Shown piece after piece: positions 11,029 through 22,342 of a stretch of DNA of 64,000 nucleotides (the first letter of the stretch is position 1; the number at the start of each line of letters is the position of its first letter). The stretch comes from Coix lacryma-jobi var. lacryma-jobi (Eukaryota; Streptophyta; Magnoliopsida; Poales; Poaceae). The stretch covers positions 120,337,131 to 120,401,130 of the forward strand of contig CM019825.1 in NCBI GenBank assembly GCA_009763385.1, read 5' to 3'. The notes beneath the pieces are model-generated. The model saw only the letters and a list, made by a program, of their open reading frames with translations, did not search any database and was not told the origin of the DNA. Position numbers and translations under genes: made by a program.

Positions 11029-14000
11029 ATGGCTAGGTTGAAGCAGACTGCTCGAGTTGCTTCTCCGAGTGGTGCGGATGAAGGAGTGACCTTCGAGTTT
11101 GGTCTCAGCCGAGTTTGCAGTTCTGATTTAGCGACTTATGTTAAGCGAGGGTGGATCGAGGAGGGAAAGGCGAGGACCAGCAGTGGGGAGACTGTTCCGA
11201 GGCCGGATGTGGATGAGATCGTTGTTTTTGAAGAATTCTTTTTGGCTGGACTTCGGTTCCCGGTTGCTTCCTTTGTGACATCGGTTCTTCAGAGGTTCAA
11301 CCCGAGGTTTCATCAGCTGACGCCTTCGTGCTTTATGAAGATGTCGGTGTATGTGTGGGCATGCCGCTCTCAGGGCATTGTCCCACACGTCGAGGGTTTT
11401 ATTCGCACTCATCGTGTGCATATGCAGCCTCGGAAGGTTGTCAATGGCGAAGGTAACACCAGTCTTGGTCAATTTGCGGTGTACACATTTTGTCATCGTG
11501 CTGGGTCAGAGCTGCCGGTGCAGGCCCAAAAGAACAAGTGGACCAGCGGGTGGCAGGAGTTTTGGTTCTACTACAAGCTCAGTGGTAGTGCCGAGCTTTG
11601 CGGCGACCTTCCGCCGCTCGGTGACGTTAGCGCCGAAGCTGTGATGAGCCCCGAGGCTCATGCTGCTATTGAGTGTCTGAGGGTAGTGGCGTGCTCCCAG
11701 TGTGCTCGCGACTTGGTGGAGGAGTACTGCTGTGCGAAGGTTTGGCCCCTTGGTCGGAGGCAAGTATGGTTTAAGGTTGAGGATGACCCCAAGTATGAGG
11801 GTAGGGGTTTGAAGAAGCCGAAGGTGGATCTTAACAAGGTTTGGGAAAATGTCCTCAAGAAGTTTCCCAGGCGAGAGGATGGAATCGAAGCTGTCTATAA
11901 GCGTGTACAGCAGTGGGCAGAGGAACTTGTTGGAAAACTGTCCACATTGGAGGTTAAAGCTATCCACAGCTCGGTGGGTAGCGGAGGTCGAGTCAACAGG
12001 CTGTTTGACATTCTTGGGATTGAGTATGCTGACTGGCCTATTCCTTCAAGCAAGGATGCTCCAAAGAAAAGGAAGCGTGCTTCTGCGGAGAAGAAAGAGA
12101 TTGTTTCGCGGCCGAAGAGAGGTCGTGGTTGTGGCCGCGGCGGCGCCGCCGGCCGGGTGAAGGTGCTTGCGACGAAAGCCGCGGTAGGTTCGGGTGCTGC
12201 CGGTGCCTCCTCCTCCTCGGCCATTGTTTCAAGCGGCCGAGGTGTTGGTGGGGTTGGAGGACGGGTGCCCCGCGTTGGCGGGATTAGTGCTTTGATCCAG
12301 ATCTCAGACGACGAGGGGGCCTCCAATGACAAAGATAAAAAAAAGGACGAAGTCAAGAAGGGGTCCGATTCTGAAGACGATTCGTCTGATGATGATAGTG
12401 AGACCTCCGGCAATGAGGGTGACTCTGACGAAGAAGTGTCCATCGGTGATGACCGTGGGAAAGCGCTTGTTACGTCGAGTGCTAGCGCTGAAGCTGCCCT
12501 GTGCATTGATGATGTTATGCGGGACCTCGAGCCTGAAAGCCCCGAGCGAGGGTCAATTCCCGAGTTCGCGGGGTCACACATTTGGGTCGACGGTTTTGAG
12601 TTGAAGGGTGAGCTTGAGTCGGATAGGAACCCCGGTAAGAGGCCATATGGCGAAGCTAGCCGGTCCAGCCTTCCTTACTTTGCCAAGAAAGTTGGAGTTT
12701 TGGATCCAGCTACGGAGCTTTTCACGAGCCCGGACCTTCGTGAGTGTCATTTGCAATGTTCTCCGGAGGAAAGGCGTTTCCTTGGATGAGTGTTTGGACG
12801 GGTTTGTGTGCCGGAAGCCGAGCTTTGACTAGTCAACCAGCATTTAGATGAGCTTCATGATGATATTGACGTTAAGTTGGCTGAGTTGATGCTCCTCAGT
12901 CGCTCTGCGCACCGAAGGGTGGGTATGAATGAAGATTTTTTGAGGGGATGGTTGTCCGAGGTTGAGAAAGAAAACAAGGACCTTCGGCGCAGCTTGGAGA
13001 ACAAAGATATCGAGCTTAAAAGAGCTCATGAGAAAGTTAAGAAAACCCGGGAGGAGGCACAGGGTGTCGCAAACCGCAATGCTGAACTGTTGGAATCTTG
13101 TAGTGAGAAGGACAAGGACTTGGTCACTGCGAAGAGTCGTATAGATGAGCTGTCCTCGGAGCTGGCTCCGCGATCGGAGGCATGGCGAAGGAGTATGGTG
13201 AAGATTAAAGAGAAGGTTGACGTCTGTTTGACTGAGGGCGGCGGCTCTGCCGGGGAGCCATTATGTGCTGATAACGCCGAGGCTTTCGAAGGTTGGTTGA
13301 CTAATGAGCTTGACGTCTTCAGCTCATTGGTTGGTAATGCGGCCAATTTTGGTGGCTATGCCGGAGCTTTGGCGATGGCCAGTACGCTTCGTCAAGCGGA
13401 TTGCGAGCACCTTCGCAAGGTCAAAAGGCCAAACCATGCCTTTCCGACAGTTGACGAGGTGCGCCGGATGAAAGTTGATGACACCGAGGTCCGGAATTGT
13501 GTGATGCGATTGCTTCGCAAGTTCTGGATCGCTGGTGGCGGCCGAGCTCTTGCTTTTGAAGAAGCTGCCGAGGCTACTCGTCAGGTTTGTGTTTTTGGTC
13601 AAAATTGTGGTTGGGATTGTTTGTGTAATGAGGGGTTTGGTATTGAATTTGGAGGGCTCATCCTTTATTTTTCTTTGCAGGCTTGGAAGGACGCGATGCC
13701 TTCGCCGCCTGCGACTGATGCTGCTGCTGGTTGCTCTAGTTCTGCTCCCGTGCCCGACTCTGCGGAGGTTCCACCCATCGAAGTTGTGCCTTCGGCTGGG
13801 GACGCTTCGATGGGAGAAGAAACTAACGTTGAAGAGGCTGCGACGGTCGAGGCGCCTGCTGAGAGTTTGGATGCTGCGGCCGGCGAGGGTTTCGATGCTG
13901 CGGCCAGCGAAGTTAGGGCGGATGAGCAAGGGGGAGCCGAACAGGTGTGAAAACCTAGGATGATTCGGACGAGGGGGTTGTTTTGTAAAGAGTGAGTTGT

Positions 14001-14602
14001 TAGAAAGACTTTATGACACTGAGACACTTTTTGTATCTGTGAAAATGCAGGTTCCTGACGGAACCGTGCTAGAGGTTTTTGATGTGACGCCATTGATGTT
14101 AAATTATCAGGATGTCTTTATGACCGGCGAATCTTGGGCTCGGGCTAAATTAAAACATCCTTCACTGAGCTTTGAGCGTTTTTGGTGGTCGAAACTGCGA
14201 AGGTACGACTTGAAGAACAGCAAGTCGAGTCGTTTTTGGCGCGAGGCGGATTATACCGATCGACAAGCTACACGTTTTTTGTTTGGTTCTTCTTCATCCG
14301 CGCCAGCTGCTGTTGATGATGATATCGACGATAGAACAGCTTTGGATTTTTTGTTTGGACGAAGTAATCTAGAGGTTGGTTCCGATGGTTCACTTGTAAT
14401 TCCGAAGGAGGAGCCTTCGGAGGTTAGTGATACGGACCGGAGATATATGTATAGGGCGAGGGTTTTGCCCGGGGAGTTGCTGATTGTTCCTGTGGCTCCT
14501 TTGTTGTGGGGACCCATAGTTCCGGTGGAAGTGGGGTTTGTTGAGGGTAGCGAGGGTTTTGATGATTTAATAATGATTGAGGATGGTGATGAATCCTTGT
14601 AA
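11029..14602 (+). pseudogene. Element C antisense gene: H3-tail-like N-terminus, gypsy-type transposon domain, NLS, acidic and coiled-coil regions
   Basis: Opposite in strand to gag-pol. The first ATG after the TATA box has a good context (AAGATGG). The protein starts MARLKQTARVASPSG, matching histone H3 positions 1-8 except T3. Residues about 60-190 resemble the plant 'putative gypsy-type transposon' family (PF04195-like: FEEFFLAGLRFPVASF, MKMSVYVWACRSQG). Then come a basic KKRKRASAEKK signal near 345, an acidic run near 425-480 with LIQISDDE, and a coiled coil from about nt 12850. Introns with GT-AG ends are likely at 13585-13680 and 13945-14050; the latter restores the frame to the last exon. 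The C-terminus is FDDLIMIEDGDESL. Two in-frame TGA codons (12787, 12826) break this copy. Function unknown; nuclear location is inferred. Confidence 0.75.
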
Positions 14603-14707
14603 TTTTATTCTTTCTATTGATTGTATATCACACTGTCGTCTGAAGCGAACAACTTATGATGTTGCTCTATTCATTTTTTGCAATTTGATTGAAATAATAC
14701 TAGACTC

Positions 14708-15518
14708 TCGAGGCTCGCCTTTCATTTAAGAGAGGTGTTTTTTTGAAAACAGCGACGCCCCCCTTTTTTTTAGCGAGGCTCGCGTAACGCTTTCATAAGC
14801 TGATTTAGAAAAACAGCGACGCCCCCTTTTCTTTTTTAGCGAGGCTCGCGTAACGCTTTCATAAGCTGATTTGGAAAAACAGCGACGACCCCTTTTCTTT
14901 TTTAGCGAGGCTCGCGTAACGCTTTCATAAGCTGATTTGGAAAAACAGCGACGCCCCCTTTTCTTTTTTAGCGAGGCTCGCGTAACGCTTTCATAAGCTG
15001 ATTTGGAAAAACAGCGACGCCCCCTTTTCTTTTTTAGCGAGGCTAGCGTGACGCTTTCATAAGCTGATTTGGAAAAACAGCGACGCCCCCTTTTCTTTTT
15101 TAACGAGGCTCGCGTAACGCTTTCATAAGCTGATTTGAAAAAACAACGACGCCCCCTTTTCTTTTTTAGCGAGGCTCGCGTAACGCTTTCATAAGCTGAT
15201 TTGGAAAAACAACGACGCCCCTTTCCTTTTTAGCGAGGCTCGTGTAACGCTTTCATAAGCTGATTTGGAAAAACAGCGACGCCCCCTTTTCTTTTTTAGT
15301 GAGGCTCGCGTAACGCTTTCATAAGCTGATTTGGAAAAACAGCGACGCCCCCTTTTCTTTTTTAGCGAGGCTCGCGTAACGCTTTCATAAGCTGATTTGG
15401 AAAAACAGCGACGCCCCCTTTTCTTTTTTAGCGAGGCTCGCGTAACGCTTTCATAAGCTGATTTGGAAAAACAGCGACGCCCCCTTTCCTTTTTTAGCGA
15501 GGCTCGCGTAACGCTTTT
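14708..15518 (+). repeat. Element C tandem repeat block 1, 66-bp unit
   Basis: About 12 copies of a 66-bp unit containing GCGAGGCTCGCGTAACGC, TTTCATAAGCTGATTTGG and AACAGCGACGCCCCC, with few substitutions between copies. There is no spacer variation, so this is not CRISPR. It sits just past the 3' end of the antisense gene. Tandem repeats in 3' non-coding regions of Tat/Ogre elements are known and can seed satellites. Confidence 0.92.
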
Positions 15519-16294
15519 GGTTTTGCGGGGGTATTCGACTTTTGGACTTCGCGCCTCCCCTTGTCTTAGGTGGAGGTGAAGTTTGCTTTGCGAGCCCCTA
15601 GTGTTTTTTGCGAGGGTGCCTGACTTTTTTGGACTTCACGCCTCCTCTTATCTTTGGTGGAGGTGAAGTTTGCTTTGCGAGCCCCTGACATTTTTTGCGA
15701 GGGTGCTCGACTTTTTTGAACTTCGCGCCTCCCCTTATCTTAGGTGGAGGTGAAGTTTGCTTTTGCGAGCCCCTAGCGTTTTTTGCGAGGGTACTCGACT
15801 TTTTTGGACTTGGCGCCTCCCCTTGTTTTAGGTGGAGGTGAAGTTTGCTTTTGCGGGCCCCTGGCGTTTTTTGCGAGGTTGCTCGACTTTTTTTGGACTT
15901 CGCGCCTCCCTTTGTTTTAGGTGGAGGTGAAGTTTGCTTTGCGAGCCCCTGACGTTTTTTGCCAGGGTGCTCGACTTTTTTGGACTTCGCGCCTCCCCTT
16001 GTCTTAGGTGGAGGTGAAGTTTGCTTTGCGAGCCCCTGGCGTTTTTTTGCGAGGGTGCTCGACTTTTTTGGACTTCGCGCCTCCCCTTGTCTTAGGTGGA
16101 GGTGAAGTTTGCTTTGCGAGCCCCTGACATTTTTTTTGCGAGGGTGCTCGACTTTTTTGGACTTCGCGCCTCCCCTTGTCTTAGGTGGAGGTGAAGTTTG
16201 CTTTGTGAGCCCCTGACGTTTTTTTTGCGAGGGTGCTCGACTTTTTTGCACTTCGCGCCTCCCCTTGTCTTAGGTGGAGGTGAAGTTTGCTTTT
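15519..16294 (+). repeat. Element C tandem repeat block 2, ~85-92-bp unit
   Basis: Nine copies of a unit with GGACTTCGCGCCTCCCC, TTAGGTGGAGGTGAAG and TTTGCTTTGCGAGCCCC, differing mainly in the length of T-runs. It directly abuts block 1 but has an unrelated sequence. Its minus-strand translation gives a spurious Lys/Pro-rich repetitive ORF. Confidence 0.92.
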
Positions 16295-16602
16295 CCCAAG
16301 TTTGCTTCGAAAACAATTGTGCTTCGAAGCAATCTTCGGTGTTTTTTATCGATTTTAAGCGCTCTTGGATAAGGGCAGCTTTTATCGATGTTTACGGAAA
16401 AACTGATGGAAAAGACTTTAGAGTTTTGTTTTTTCGGGGGTGGATGCCCTTATTTAGGACTTGGAAACTGCCTCGTTAAAAAACCTTATGCCCCCTCGTA
16501 AGGAAAAAGAGTGCAGCGCCATTGTTTCGGTTACAAGTATGATGCTGAGAAGAAAGTTGGCCGAAGGCATATTACAAGTTGCGAGAGCTCGCTAGGGCTC
16601 CG
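16295..16602. other. Element C spacer between repeats and integrase
   Basis: About 300 bases without a coding frame or repeat that I can identify. Confidence 0.5.
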
Positions 16603-18081
16603 CTATGGGTAGTATTTGCGAAAATCGTCGACGTTCCAGGTGTGAGGCAGGATGTTTCCCTCGCTGTCAGAGAGGTGAAAAGAGCCGGGACGATTGCATT
16701 CTACTATTAGGTATGGACCTGTCCATTTTGGCTGAAACTTTCCCGCCATGCTGGCGTTTTGTTTTCGAATGAGAACAAGGTCACCCTTTTGCAAGTCTTT
16801 GATTCTAACTTTTTTGTCTCTCCATTTTTTGGTTTCTTCCTGATACTTGCGAAGGTTGTGCACTGCGTTGCATCTTGTTTCCTCGAGTAGGTCTTTATCA
16901 AGCAACTGACTTTTTTCATTTGATTCGAGGGTTGTTCTAAGTGATCCATGCTTCAATTCTTCTGGTAGCACCGCCTCTTCCCCAAACAGGAGCTTGAAAG
17001 GTGTGAATTTGGTGCCTCTGCATTCCGAGGTGTTGTGGGACCAGGTGACCGAGGTTAGTTCTTCCGTCCACTTTCCCTTGGGCCTGCCTTGCAATTTTTT
17101 GGATATAGCTTGGAAAATCGTTGCATTGGCTCTTTCAACTAAGCCGTTGGATTGAGGGTGCCGTACTGAGGCGAAGCATAAGATTGTTCCGATTTGTGCA
17201 CAGAATTCTTTGAGAACTTCGCTGTCAAACTGGGTGCCATTGTCGATGGTTAGATGTTTGGGGACTCCAAAACGACAAACTAGTTGCTGCCAGAAGAATT
17301 TTTTCACTGCGAGGGAGGTGATGGAAGACAACGGTCTTGTTTCAATCCACTTTGTGAAGTATTCCACGGCTACCACCGCGTAGCGAAGGTTTCCTGGAGC
17401 TGTCGGTAATGGGCCCACGAGGTCCATTGCCCATCTTTGCAGAGGCCAAGTTGGGCATATGAGAGTTGTAGGAGCCCCTGGGGCGTTTTGGTTTTTTGCC
17501 GTTAGTTGGCAACCCTCGCAGTGTTTGACGATGCTTTCTGCATCTCGTAATGCTGTTGGCCAATAGAAGCCTTGTCGGAAAGCTTTCCCAACTAACACCC
17601 TCGGGCCGTTGTGTGAACCACAGATGCCTTCGTGAATAAGCTTGAGAATGTCATTTCCTTCAGACTGTGACACGCATTTGAGCCATGTCGAGGTTACCGA
17701 GGCATTGTACAGAATGTTATCCACAATCTTGTATCCTCGTGCTCTTTGTTTTAGTCTGTTTTCTTCCTCTTTGGAGTCGGGCTCATGGAGCCCTTCGATA
17801 TAGGCTATGATAGGTGCTCTCCAGTCCTCGTTCTGGATTGCACTGATCAACTTGGCGTTCTTTTCGGAGGTTTCGAAAGCTGATTGAGTCGCAACCTCGT
17901 GGAACACATCTGGCGGCAGCTGCAGTTGTTGTGCTGCTGCTTTAGCTAGGCAGTCTGTCTCGTTGTTTTTTGACCTCGGTATTGCTTTCACTGTTATGCC
18001 AAGGAAGAAAGATTCTAACCTTCGGACATATTGGAAGTATTTTTTGTAGCTCTGGATCTTTTGCCTTGTAGTTTTTCTCAA
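16603..18081 (-). pseudogene. Element C second RNase H end and integrase
   Basis: Open for 492 codons. The N-terminal part ends the archaeal-type RNase H (KAIPRSKNNETDCLAKAA). Integrase follows, with its zinc-binding HHCC set (HEGICGSHNG ... CEGCQLTAKN), catalytic Asp in WAMDLVGPLP, second Asp in LTIDNGTQF and Glu in NGLVERANATI, then the C-terminal DNA-binding part ending DDFRKYYP. The integrase itself looks intact, but it is separated from upstream pol by stop/frameshift damage near 18080-18140. Confidence 0.88.
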
Positions 18082-19450
18082 CGTGTCCCGCGATGACTTG
18101 TGAGTCTATGTTGATGACTGCCCTTCGGACTGATAATGATCAAAGCCTTGAGAGTGCTAGTATTACAGCTTCGTACTCTGTGGAATTGTTTGTGCACTTG
18201 AAGTCGAGTCTTCTTGTATATCTTAGCTTCGACCCGGATGGCGAGACTAGAATGGCTGAGGCCCCTACTCCAGTTGCGCCCCAGGCTCCATCGACATATA
18301 CAGTCCAAAATGGGTCCTGTTGAGCTCCATCTCTGCGAGGATCAGGGGTCCACTCAGCTATGAAATCTGCTAGTGCCTGTGATTTGATTGCTGTTCTTCC
18401 GACGAAGGTTATAGCGTAGCTGTTGAGCTCAACTGCCCACTTTGCTATTCTTCCGACTGCCTCGTTGTTCTTGAAAATGTTCTCGAGGGGGTATGCCGAG
18501 GGTACATGGATCTCATATGCCTGGAAATAATGCTTTAGCTTTCTTGATGCCATGACCATGGCGTATGCTATCTTCTAGAGCTCTGAGTAGTTTTGTTTGG
18601 GACCTTCGAGGGTTTCTGATACATAGTAGATTGGGGCTTGCCTGGTTCTGTTGTTCTCGTGTAACTCTTTGATTAGGACTGCGCTTGCTGCGTGAGGCGA
18701 AGCTGCGACATACAGCAGTAACAGGTCCTCTTTGCTTGGGCTGGTTAAAACAGTCAAGTTGGTGAGATACTTTTTCAAATCCTCGAAGGCTTTCTGCTGC
18801 CGGGGCCCCCAATTGAATGGTGCAGTGCTTCTTAATGTTTCAAAGAAAGGTAACCCTCGCTCAGCGGATCTGGAGATGAATCTGCTGAGTGCTGCTAAGC
18901 GTCCTGACAAGCGCTGAGTTGCTTTCCTGGTCGTTGGTGGTTCCATATTGATGATGGCATCAATTTTTTCGGGGTTGGCTTCAATTCCCCTTGCTGAGAC
19001 AATGCAGCCTAGCAGTTTTCCTTCGCTTACCCCGAAAACACATTTTTCGGGGTTTAATTTGAGTCCGGCGGACCGAAGGTTTTTGAACACTCTTTCCAAG
19101 TCTGTTATGTGATTTTCTTTTAGCTCGTTCTGTACAATCAAATCATCAACGTATGCAGAGATTGCGTGTTCGTCTTTGAAGACTTCAGTTGTCATGCGAG
19201 CGAAGGTTGATCCTGCGTTTCTGAGGCCCTCTGTCATTCTTCGAAAGCAAAATGTGCCCGAAGGTGTAATGAAGCTTGTTTTTTCCTCATCTTCCTCATT
19301 CATCCAAATCTGGTGGTACCCTGAGAAACAGTCGAGGAGAGATAGCATTTGGCAACCAGTTGCTTTGTCGACCAAGGTGCTTATGTTAGGCAGAGGAAAG
19401 TCATCATTCGGACAAGCTTTGTTCAGGCATGTGAAATCAACACACATTCT
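18082..19450 (-). pseudogene. Element C reverse transcriptase core and RNase H
   Basis: RT landmarks are MCVDFTCLNKACPNDDFPLP, the FSGYHQIWMNEEDEEKTSF block and catalytic YVDD at 19142-19153. They are followed by the connection/RNase H region (PIYYVSETLEGPKQNY) and a second, archaeal-type RNase H (TVYVDGAWGATGVGA ... NNSTEYEAVILAL), a known trait of Tat elements. A TAG at 19451-19453, where the family has Trp, separates it from the RT N-terminus; another TAG lies near 18575, and the frame is lost near 18140. Confidence 0.88.
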
Positions 19451-22309
19451 CTATTTCTTGTTCTTTTTCTGAACTAGTACCACGTTTTTGAGCCATGTTG
19501 GATATTTGACTGGACGGATGACGCCTGCGTCCAGAAGTCTTTTTACCTCTGCCTTCGCTGCCTCTTTCCTCTCTTCTGACATTTTGCAAAGCTTTTGCTT
19601 AATTGGGCAATAGCCTGGTTTGATGTTTAGGCTGTGCTCGATCAAAGTTCTGTTTACTCCCTTGAGGTCCTCCGCAGACCAGGCGAAGGTATCGGAGCTT
19701 TCCTTGAGGAAACGAATAAGGTTGTCTTCTGACTGGGGGTCTAGGTTGGCTGAAATGAACTCTTTCCTTTCTGAATTGCCCTCGAAGAGTTGGACTTGTT
19801 TAGTCTCTTCTTTGGGTGATGCTTTTACTCTGTCGATGCATTCTTCACCCTCGTCGCTAAGGTTTGTGGCTCGAGGCTTTGACAAATTGTGGACATTGCG
19901 TTGTCCCGGTGCTACTGTTCCTTCGGCTGCTCTTGCAATGTCTTGATCTCCGTACACTGCGACGACCCCCTTCAGAGCAGGAAGCTTCATGCAAAGGTAT
20001 GCAGGGTGGATTACAGCGTTGAATGCGTTGGTGACGCCTCGGCCGAAAATTGCATTGTAAGGATAGAACATGTCGACCACATCGAAGGTTATATGCTCAG
20101 TTCTGCAGTTCAGCTGATCTCCGAAGGTAACGGGCAGAGATATTTTCCCAATAGCTCTTACTTGTTGCCCGCCGAAACCGTATAGTGGGTTGTCGGAGGG
20201 TTGCAAGAGGTTTCTGTCAAGCTTCATGCTGTCGAAGGTTGTGGCGAGGAGGTTGTCAGCGGAGCTTCCTGTATCGACGAGAATTTTGGTGACTGTCCAC
20301 CCTGCTAAGTTAGTCTCGATCACCATTGCATCAGTGTGAGGGTAATTCCTTAACTTCATGTCGCTGGAATCGAATGTTATCGGGATGTGAGACCATCGGC
20401 CGAATTTGTGCGGTCCTTCGACGGCTACATGATGTACTCTTCGGGCATGTTCTTTCTTTTGCCTTTTGTTGCCATGATCTTCGTTGGAGCCTCCGGTGAT
20501 GGCCAGTATGACACCGAAGGTTGATGTTGGGTTGTTGATGGTTGTTTGGGGTTGGGCTTTGGATTTGACAGGTTGGGGGGCTAGCAGGGCCGGTATTGGT
20601 GGTGGTGGTGGTAGAGTGTTGCTCACTTGTTGGTTGGTTTGGGCTTGAGGGGTTGTTAGGAATGTGACAGTGTATGACGCATTTTGGCATTGAGGAAAAG
20701 AGGTTGGTTGAAAAGAGGTGTGGTTGTAATGTGGGTGTTGAGAGTAGAAAGGTTGGTGCGAGGGTAAGCTGTAGTTTATGGGGGTGTACTGGTAGGGAGG
20801 TTGGGTTGGGTTGAAGTTTGGCTTTCTGGTGTGATTGATGGTTCTGTTTTCTGTTGAAGAGGCTATTTTGGACTCCTGGTACTCTTTCCCTCTGGCGAAG
20901 CACTCGCACTGCTTTGTTGTGTGCCCTTTTCCTAGGCCGCAGAAATGATAGTACATTTTGGCCGGGTCCCTCTGTTGGTTTCTTTGGTTAGGCGGGGGTG
21001 GAAATCCATCTGGGTTTTGGTTGCCCGAAGGCTGAGTGCTTCTTCTCTGGTCTTCGATTGGATTTGCCTTGTTAATCGCTCCAACATTGCTTTGATCTTG
21101 GCGAGGGTTGTTTTCTCTCGCTTGGGGCCTCGGCTGTGGTTTCTCCTGCGACCTTCGAGCATCAGACTTTGCCCGAAAATCCATGTCCGCTCTACAGTAC
21201 CTTTCCATCATATCATGAAGCTCTTCGATTGTGTTTGCTGGTTTTCTGGCGAATTTTGAGGAACATGGGCCTAGGCGTAAGCCGCTGACTGCAGCGAGGA
21301 TTACGGCCTCGTCGGATATTCCTGGAGTTCTTGCTCTAATCTGGATGAACCTTCGCCAGTAGTCTTGTAATGGTTCGCGCTCTTCTTGTTTGCAGTTGAA
21401 AAGCTGGATGGGGTTTGATGGTGCTGCTGTGATGCCCTTGAAGTTGGTGCAGAGTTTGTCTCTGAGGTTGGCCCAGGAATCCACTGTTCCAGGGCGGAGG
21501 TTGCTATACCAAGTCTGCGCGATGTCACGAAGGATGATTACGAAAGACTTTGCCATTGTTGACTCGTCCCCTCCTGCTGCGGCGACTGCCGCTTCGTAGC
21601 TCATTATGAATTGGCGAGGGTCAGTGAGTCCATCGTAACAGGGGAGGTTTTGTGGATTGTAGCATGGTGGCCAGGGTTGGGTCTGGAGTATTTGGGAGAG
21701 TGGTGATTTTGGGTCATAGGGCATTTGGTGTTGTTGGGCTCTCCGTTGGTTGCAAAGGTTTGGCTCTCTCTCATCTGGGTAGAGTTGGCGAAAGTTTGGT
21801 TGTCTCATAGGGTATGGTTCTGGGTGATTTGGTGGTGGTGGGGGTGGCGGATGGCGGCGGAGGTTGCCATGATCCTGCTCCTCATTCCCCTCCTAAAGTG
21901 GTGGCATTTCCCCATCGTTCCAAACCTCGGCTTCGGCTTCAGCTGCTGCGAGGGACTCCTCCATTTGGCGAAGCTGTTCCCTAGCCTCGTCTGCCTTTTG
22001 CCTGATAGCGCGCAACCGGTTGTGCCTCTCAAGCTGGTCCAGGCGCCTTTTCTTCTCTTGCAACTCAGCTTGAAGCCTTTCCAGGGCCTCGAGGCCCAAT
22101 TCCTCCTCGTCTCCTCCCTCTCCTCCTCCGGGAGAGTGGGGGTGCAGCTGCGCTGACGTCCGGGTTTGAGGGCCCGGGACTTCTGGGTCTGGAGTAACAC
22201 CTTCTGCTCTCGAGGGTTCCGCAATTTCCTCGGCAGGTGGAACCACCGCCGCAGCTTCTCTAGCCGCGCGAAGGTCTCTGGTAGTGGTCACTCTTCTGTT
22301 TCCCGCCAT
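19451..22309 (-). pseudogene. Element C gag, protease and RT N-terminus
   Basis: Starts MAGNRRVTTTRDLRAARE, a coiled-coil N-terminus. A TAG near 21893 (CAG to TAG) splits it; the left gag copy is open there. Then come the gag domain (TWYSNLRPGTVDSWANL), knuckle-like CGLGKGHTTKQC, and aspartic protease with an intact ILVDTGSSADNLL, FGDQL and IFGRGVTNAF. RT begins near RTLIEHSLNIKPGYCPIKQK and reaches VLVQKKNKK before the TAG. It would encode the particle protein and the processing protease. Confidence 0.88.
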
Positions 22310-22321
22310 TTCGAACTTCGA

Positions 22322-22339
22322 TCCCCACGGACGGCGCCA
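22322..22339 (-). other. Element C primer-binding site, right unit
   Basis: Minus strand TGGCGCCGTCCGTGGGGA three bases inside the 5' LTR. This sequence class is typical of Tat elements; I did not assign the tRNA. Confidence 0.85.
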
Positions 22340-22342
22340 AAC

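Noticed and set aside
14708..15518. CRISPR array
   Set aside because: Units are contiguous 66-bp tandem repeats without unique spacers, inside a plant retrotransposon.
15598..16251. 217-codon minus-strand ORF with Lys/Pro-rich repeats
   Set aside because: It is the translation of tandem repeat block 2; the periodicity follows the DNA repeat, not a protein family.
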